DNA from: JAXGYV01 sp040772045
GTDB lineage: Bacteria > Actinomycetota > Thermoleophilia > UBA2241
DNA length: 64,000 bases
Reading direction: 5' to 3'
Assembly: GCA_040772045.1 (NCBI GenBank)
Contig: JAXGYV010000005.1
Location: 62,001 to 126,000, forward strand
Below, in pieces: positions 59,940 to 64,000 of the stretch (within the stretch, counting starts at the first letter, position 1; each line of letters starts with the position of its first letter). The position numbers and the translations under genes are program-made. Below the pieces are notes generated by a model that saw nothing but the letters and a program-made list of their open reading frames with translations, was not told the origin of the DNA and did not search any database.

Positions 59940-61529
59940 CTAGCGCGGCAGGAGCGTCCCCGCGCCCGCCGCCAGCGCCCTCCGGTATACGAGCTGTGCG
60001 CAGACCACGTCTTCCACAGCGATGCCGAGGTTCAGGCAGAAGATGCGCTGTCGCGACGAGGTTCTGCCGGCCACCCGGCCGACGACCACCTCGCCCAGGT
60101 CCGCGTTGATGACGGACGGCACACCGCCCAGCCACGCCCCGTCCGCCTTTGTCGCCGCCACCTGGGCGGCATCGTCCACTACAAAACGGTCGCACTCGGC
60201 CATGGCCTGCTCCGTCCACGCGGCATCGTAGTCCAGCGCCACCGCGAGCGCTCCCGGCATGAGCAAGCCGGCGCCGAGCGGCGGCGGCACGCCGGGGATC
60301 ATGGTGATGGCGGTGACCACGATCTGCGCCCCATGGCAAACCTCTTCCGCCGAGGAGCACACCGCGCACCGCAGGTTCAGGGTCTCGGCCTCTTCAGCGA
60401 AGGCCGTCGCCGCCTCCGCACGGCTGTCGAAGCAGCGGACGGCGCGTAGCGTCGGCAGCGTCGCGGTGAGGGCGCGCAGGCTCGCCCGAGCCTGCGCGCC
60501 GCACCCGAGCACGCCCACGCACGCGGCACCCGGCGGCGCGAGGTACCGGGCCGCCACCGCGACGCTAGCTCCCGTGCGGTGTGCGGTGATCGATGCCCCC
60601 TCCAGCACGGCCACGGGCACGCCCGTCTGCGGATCGTGGAGCACGATGAGCGCACTGATCACGGGCAGGTGCCGCGCGGCGTTCTGCGGAAACGCCATCA
60701 CGAGCTTCACACCCAGCCCGCATTCCTCGGCCGCCGGCCGTTCGGGGGCCAACCACGCCGGCATGACTTGGGCGAAGGCGCCAGACACCCCATGCATGGT
60801 CACCTTCGGCGGTATGAGCACAGTTCCCAGGCCTTTGAGCCGAAACGCCTCGTCGACCGCGGCGACCACCTCGGCCATCTCTACGCCAAGCCCCTCGATA
60901 TCCGCACGAGACAGGTACAGGAGGTGCTGCCCCCCACGAACTTCTCCAGCTCCCAACGCAAGGGAGGACTCCTGCTCGCCCTCCTGCCTCGGTACTTGAT
61001 CGCTCACCGCCCGCGCGAGCTGAGCCTCAAAGGCCGCAGTGGCCGCCTGATCGTAGGTAGCGAAGACGACGCGCCGCAGCCCAGTCTCCGGCCGTTCTCC
61101 GAGGTAGCTCGTCACGGCAGCCATCATGAGACAGGCACACTCGGCAACCGGAAACCCGCCGACGCCCGTGCCGAAGGCGGGCAGCGCCAGAGAGGAGACC
61201 CCGAGCTTGTCGGCCAACGCCAGCGCGCTCTCGGTGGCGGAACTGATGGCCGCGGCGTTCGTCCGCAGGTCTTGTCCCATGACGGCGGCGTGGATCACCC
61301 AACGGGCAGTCAATCGCCCTCCAGTGGTGGCGACCGCCTGACCAACGGCGATCGGCCCCTGTGCCACCGCCTCCCGCTCGATCTCCACACCGCCCCGGCG
61401 CTTGAGAGCACCGGCGACCCCGGCGCCCATCCACAGGCGATCGTTGGCGGCGTTAGCCACCGCGTCGACCGCCAACACGGCGATGTCCCCTTGCACTACC
61501 ATGAGCTGTGTTCTGAACGACCGGGTCAC
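59940..61529 (-). CDS. Macro domain fused to an ornithine cyclodeaminase/mu-crystallin domain
   Basis: This 529-residue two-domain protein starts at GTG 61529 behind AAGGGGG. Residues 1 to about 180 form a macro domain: GDIAVLAVDAVANAANDRLWMGAGVAGALKRRGG, WVIHAAVMGQD and ALPAFGTGVGGFPV, the ADP-ribose-binding loops. From about 195 comes an ornithine cyclodeaminase-like domain: IPPKVTMHG with the conserved lysine, ITAHRTGASVAVAARYLA, the NAD(H) site GVLGCGAQARASLRAL and DCDRFVVDDAAQ-type C-terminal sequence (actual DRFVVDD). The two domains share one frame without a gap. The macro part could hydrolyse or bind ADP-ribose derivatives while the second domain uses NAD, but a joint role is inference. 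Confidence 0.85.
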   Translation of the reverse strand: MTRSFRTQLMVVQGDIAVLAVDAVANAANDRLWMGAGVAGALKRRGGVEIEREAVAQGPIAVGQAVATTGGRLTARWVIHAAVMGQDLRTNAAAISSATESALALADKLGVSSLALPAFGTGVGGFPVAECACLMMAAVTSYLGERPETGLRRVVFATYDQAATAAFEAQLARAVSDQVPRQEGEQESSLALGAGEVRGGQHLLYLSRADIEGLGVEMAEVVAAVDEAFRLKGLGTVLIPPKVTMHGVSGAFAQVMPAWLAPERPAAEECGLGVKLVMAFPQNAARHLPVISALIVLHDPQTGVPVAVLEGASITAHRTGASVAVAARYLAPPGAACVGVLGCGAQARASLRALTATLPTLRAVRCFDSRAEAATAFAEEAETLNLRCAVCSSAEEVCHGAQIVVTAITMIPGVPPPLGAGLLMPGALAVALDYDAAWTEQAMAECDRFVVDDAAQVAATKADGAWLGGVPSVINADLGEVVVGRVAGRTSSRQRIFCLNLGIAVEDVVCAQLVYRRALAAGAGTLLPR

Positions 61530-61690
61530 CGAACCCCCTTTTGTCACGCGCACACCGCACCTCGTCGGCGCCGCCCTTCATGGTCTAGCTGTAAAGGTAC
61601 CGATCGCGGAGCCACGCCGCTACGAGAGAGAATACGATACCCCGACGGCCACACAGACCGTGTCCGGTCGTCGCCCCAGACGCGCCCGCG

Positions 61691-61696
61691 TACAAT
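61691..61696 (+). promoter_or_regulatory. -10 element of a probably leaderless U32 transcript
   Basis: TACAAT lies six bases before the GTG start of the U32 gene, so transcription would begin at or next to the start codon. No ribosome site is present, and only a weak -35 (TCGTCG at 61668-61673) was found. Confidence 0.45.
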
Positions 61697-61702
61697 GAAC
61701 AG

Positions 61703-62737
61703 GTGAAGATCCTAGCCCCCTTCTCGCTCCCCCATGAGGTACCGGAGCTCATCGCCGCCGGGGCCACCGAGCTGTACTGCGGAGTGGTACCCGAAGAGCT
61801 CCGTCACGAGGTTGGCGATTTCGAGTCGCTCAACCGACGGCGAGGCTACGACGCCAATCTCTGGAGCCTGGAGGACTTGGAGCACTCCACGGCCGTAGCG
61901 CACGCCCAGAGCGTGCCGGTCTTCGTCACGCTCAACCGCTTCTTCTCGCACCGTCAGTACCCGGCTCTCCTCCAGCTCGCGCGCGACCTGCGCGCGGCCG
62001 GCGCCGACGGACTCATCGTCGTCGACCCCGCGCTCATGCTCGCCCTGCGCGACGAGGGAGTGCGCTTTCCATACCTCGCCGTGGGCACCGGGGGCAGTAC
62101 CTTCAACGCTTCTACCGTGACCTTCTACCGCACGCTCGGCGCCACACGGGTCATCCTCTCCCGTCACCTTACGGTGCCCGAGATCCGCGCGATTGCCGCG
62201 GAAGCACCAGCCGATGTAGAGCTCGAGGTCTTCATCCTCCACAGCCTGTGCCCGTTTGAAGATGGTTTCTGCTCTTTCTACCACGGCCACGACCCTTCGC
62301 CGGACAGCCCCGGACCGCTGCCCCCAGGCTGCTTGCCGAGCTACGACCCGTGGTTCGAGGGCGTCGGGTGCCGCCTGCGGTTCCAGGCACACCGGGTCGG
62401 CGAGGCGGGGACGGCGTTCGGACCGGTGTTCGCCCACGACCGGGCCGACGAGCTCCGGCACGGCGGCGCCGATTGCGGCGTCTGCGCCCTGCCGGAGCTC
62501 CTGGAGGCCGGCATCCACAGCGTGAAGATCGTGGAGCGCGCCTTCCCTACCCAGCGCAAGGTATCAGCCACACAGTTCGTTCGCCGTGCACTGACGATCG
62601 CCCAGAGCACGCCCCCGCCGTCACGGCGCGACTTCCAGGTACAGGCACAGGAGCTCTATCGCCAGATGACTGGCCATCCGTGCTCGGGCTACGAGTGCTA
62701 CTATCCAGCCGCCGTCGTGGCACGAGGGTCACTCTAA
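61703..62737 (+). CDS. Peptidase U32 family protein
   Basis: This 344-residue barrel protein has the U32 opening (KILAPFSLPHEVPELIAAGATELYCG) and the stretches PVFVTLNRFFSH and ADGLIVVDPALM. Conserved cysteines late in the protein (HSLCPFEDGFC, GADCGVCALPEL, GYECYYP) could bind an Fe-S cluster. U32 members include tRNA hydroxylation and oxygen-independent ubiquinone hydroxylation factors, so peptidase activity should not be assumed. The GTG start follows directly after a -10 element. The next gene begins right after its TAA. Confidence 0.82.
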   Translation: MKILAPFSLPHEVPELIAAGATELYCGVVPEELRHEVGDFESLNRRRGYDANLWSLEDLEHSTAVAHAQSVPVFVTLNRFFSHRQYPALLQLARDLRAAGADGLIVVDPALMLALRDEGVRFPYLAVGTGGSTFNASTVTFYRTLGATRVILSRHLTVPEIRAIAAEAPADVELEVFILHSLCPFEDGFCSFYHGHDPSPDSPGPLPPGCLPSYDPWFEGVGCRLRFQAHRVGEAGTAFGPVFAHDRADELRHGGADCGVCALPELLEAGIHSVKIVERAFPTQRKVSATQFVRRALTIAQSTPPPSRRDFQVQAQELYRQMTGHPCSGYECYYPAAVVARGSL

Positions 62738-63583
62738 ATGGAACGAGCCCTCTACGTGACCGACGCGGAAGCACTGGAGAGCCTGTCTTCAGACGCCCTC
62801 CCCGACCGACTGTACTTCGGGCACGAGTTCTGCCAGCGTCGCCTGCCCTCCGCGCGTCAGCTCCAGACCGTGTACGCCTGGTGCGAACAGCATCGGCTCC
62901 CCCTCACCTTTGTCACACCGCCGCTCACCGACGCCGGCCTCCGGCAGGTGGAGCCACTCCTGGACGAGCTGGAGAGCCACCGCGCGGAGCACGAGGTGGT
63001 CGTCGGCGATTTCGGCCTGCTCGCTCTGCTCGCGCGCGAGCGGCCCGCGCTAGTTCCAGTGCTCGGCCGCCTCCTGGCGCGTCAGCACCGCGATCCGCGG
63101 CTCGCCCGCCTGCGCGGCGACGGCTCGCTGGTAATGGCCGGCGGCCGCCTGTGGCAGCACCTTCCGCTGCCGCCAGACGCTGCCGCGACGTACCGCTCTT
63201 GCCCGCTGGATGCACCGGCGCTGCAGACGCTGCTCGCCGAGCTCGGCGTGCGCCGTGTAGAGCTCGACAACGTGGTCCAAGGCTTGGACGTGAGCCTCCC
63301 GCCCACCCTCGTCGCGTCGCTCCACGTCCCCTGGGTCTGCGTGACCACCTCCCGCCGCTGCCAGGCGGATCCCGCAACTGCCCCACGGCCTTTCGACTGT
63401 TTGATCTCTTCCTGCCGGCGGGGCTGCGGCGCCACCTACGAGCTCACCTCGCCAACCCTGAACACGCCGCTCTTTAAGCGCGGCAATACGGTCTTCTTCC
63501 GCAACGATCAGCTACCCGCGGAAGCCGAGCTCGCCGCCGCTCGCATCGATCGGCTCGTGACGGCGACGTTGCCCCCGGTATGA
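62738..63583 (+). CDS. Second, diverged U32-like protein
   Basis: This 281-residue protein starts at the base after the previous stop (TAAATG). It has LYFGHEFCQRRLPS and a barrel-like pattern (LPLTFVTPPLTD, VVVGDFGLLALL, VRRVELDNVVQG) and a C-terminal cysteine cluster CVTTSRRC, FDCLISSCRRGC. It resembles the smaller partner of U32 pairs such as UbiU/UbiV, where each subunit binds [4Fe-4S]. A heterodimer with its neighbour is likely; the reaction is unknown. Confidence 0.65.
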   Translation: MERALYVTDAEALESLSSDALPDRLYFGHEFCQRRLPSARQLQTVYAWCEQHRLPLTFVTPPLTDAGLRQVEPLLDELESHRAEHEVVVGDFGLLALLARERPALVPVLGRLLARQHRDPRLARLRGDGSLVMAGGRLWQHLPLPPDAAATYRSCPLDAPALQTLLAELGVRRVELDNVVQGLDVSLPPTLVASLHVPWVCVTTSRRCQADPATAPRPFDCLISSCRRGCGATYELTSPTLNTPLFKRGNTVFFRNDQLPAEAELAAARIDRLVTATLPPV

Positions 63584-63587
63584 CAAC

Positions 63588-63633
63588 GCCGCGGGGCGGC
63601 GGGAGCCAACCTGGCCTCCCGCCGCCCCGCGGC
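63588..63633. terminator. Very strong hairpin after the U32 pair
   Basis: GCCGCGGGGCGGCGGGAG (63588-63605) pairs perfectly with CTCCCGCCGCCCCGCGGC (63616-63633) over a 10-base loop. It lies five bases past the stop codon, between converging genes. There is no U-tract on either side. Confidence 0.65.
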
Positions 63634-63687
63634 GCCGCTACGTCATGGAGCCGCGCCGGCCGCCGGCCGGCGCGACTCCACCCCTAC

Positions 63688-64000
63688 TTAGCGCCCGGTT
63701 GCTGGCACGCCTCCTTGCGCGGCCGCTGACCTGTCTTTGATGAGCGGCCGGCCGAGCGGCAATCGCCAACCCACCGAGGACAGAATGGCGTCGGCACCAC
63801 TCAGGATGCCGCCGACACCAGCCACGAAGAACGCCCAGCCGCTCACGTCCATCAGCACCTGGCCACCGTAGCCCCAGAAGATGAACGCCAGCGTGATGAG
63901 ACCCACATCGGCGGCGATGATAGAGCCCCACGCCGCCGCGTGCGAGTACTTCATGAAGATCGGCGTCTCTATGATGAGCACTATGCCGAGAACGAACCAC
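63688..64000 (-). CDS. C-terminal part of a membrane protein, possibly a GPR1/FUN34/YaaH acetate transporter
   Basis: The reading frame is open to the window edge, so the N-terminus is missing. The visible 104 residues have two to three membrane helices (WFVLGIVLIIET, IIAADVGLITLAFIFWGYGG, GWAFFVAGVGGILSGADAIL) and a short tail with LPLGRPLI. The last feature recalls the C-terminus of GPR1/FUN34/YaaH acetate carriers, but too little is present to be sure. An in-frame GTG at 63981 could be an internal start, though the upstream codons are also hydrophobic. Confidence 0.55.
   Translation of the reverse strand, partial: WFVLGIVLIIETPIFMKYSHAAAWGSIIAADVGLITLAFIFWGYGGQVLMDVSGWAFFVAGVGGILSGADAILSSVGWRLPLGRPLIKDRSAAAQGGVPATGR

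Noticed and set aside
61703..62737. Taking the U32 protein as a true collagenase-type peptidase
   Set aside because: The family name is historical; the cysteine pattern and pairing with a second U32-like gene fit Fe-S hydroxylation factors at least as well.
1..64000. Search for rRNA, tRNA, transposases, integrases and phage genes
   Set aside because: No tRNA-like arm sequence, rRNA stretch or recombinase motif was seen by eye in the gaps or genes; a tRNA search program would be needed to be certain.

Overview
The window is 64 kb of GC-rich, densely coded DNA with SD-led genes and very frequent 4-bp ATGA/GTGA gene overlaps. The gene set suggests an anaerobic or facultatively anaerobic member of the Actinomycetota (inference). 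Actinobacterial signs are a CtpE-like P-type ATPase, an Asp23/AmaP/DUF2273 cluster, an overlapping nrdR-nrdJ pair and a possible 6C-like small RNA. Anaerobic signs are an HdrABC-MvhD-MetFV methylene-tetrahydrofolate reductase cluster of the kind known from acetogens, a B12-dependent ribonucleotide reductase and many ferredoxin-type iron-sulfur proteins. No rRNA, tRNA, CRISPR array, insertion sequence or phage gene was seen.

Layout. 1-9000 (minus): an operon of two paralogous metal-dependent amidohydrolases followed by a DppABCDF-type ABC importer; the last gene runs off the left edge. 9548-18702 (minus): a two-gene unit made of a PCMH-type FAD oxidoreductase with four predicted [4Fe-4S] sites and a 2157-residue glutamate-synthase-like protein with its domains in an unusual order; this is the most unusual metabolic unit here. 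18938-27016: a P-type ATPase, endonuclease III, a class III aminotransferase and a GAF/GGDEF signalling protein. 27247-35566 (plus): hdrA-mvhD-metV-metF-hdrC-hdrB, in which HdrA is an HdrA/GltD-like/HdrA fusion. 35636-46343 (minus): a cobalamin salvage and transport operon (cobC, cobU, cobT, cobS, cobD, cbiB, a DUF71 ATPase, btuF, btuC, btuD and probably an MFS carrier) behind a cobalamin riboswitch and an intrinsic terminator. 46830-53526: an SPFH protein with a small RHH-like protein, a degenerate metallo-beta-lactamase-like protein, a lipoprotein, a SufR-like regulator, a candidate C-rich-loop small RNA, a HAD phosphatase and an Asp23 envelope cluster. 53696-56583 (minus): nrdR-nrdJ with an NrdR box. 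56893-64000: a glycosyltransferase, an MFS carrier, a DUF1786 protein, a macro-domain/ornithine-cyclodeaminase fusion, two U32-family proteins and the end of a membrane protein.

How the parts fit. Cobalamin links much of the window: B12 salvage and uptake under riboswitch control would supply the B12-dependent ribonucleotide reductase and the corrinoid proteins expected beside a MetF-type C1 pathway. The Hdr-Met cluster would link NAD(P)H, ferredoxin and methylene-tetrahydrofolate reduction. The glutamate-synthase-like unit lacks a GltD partner next to it and may instead take electrons from the FAD/Fe-S protein encoded directly upstream.
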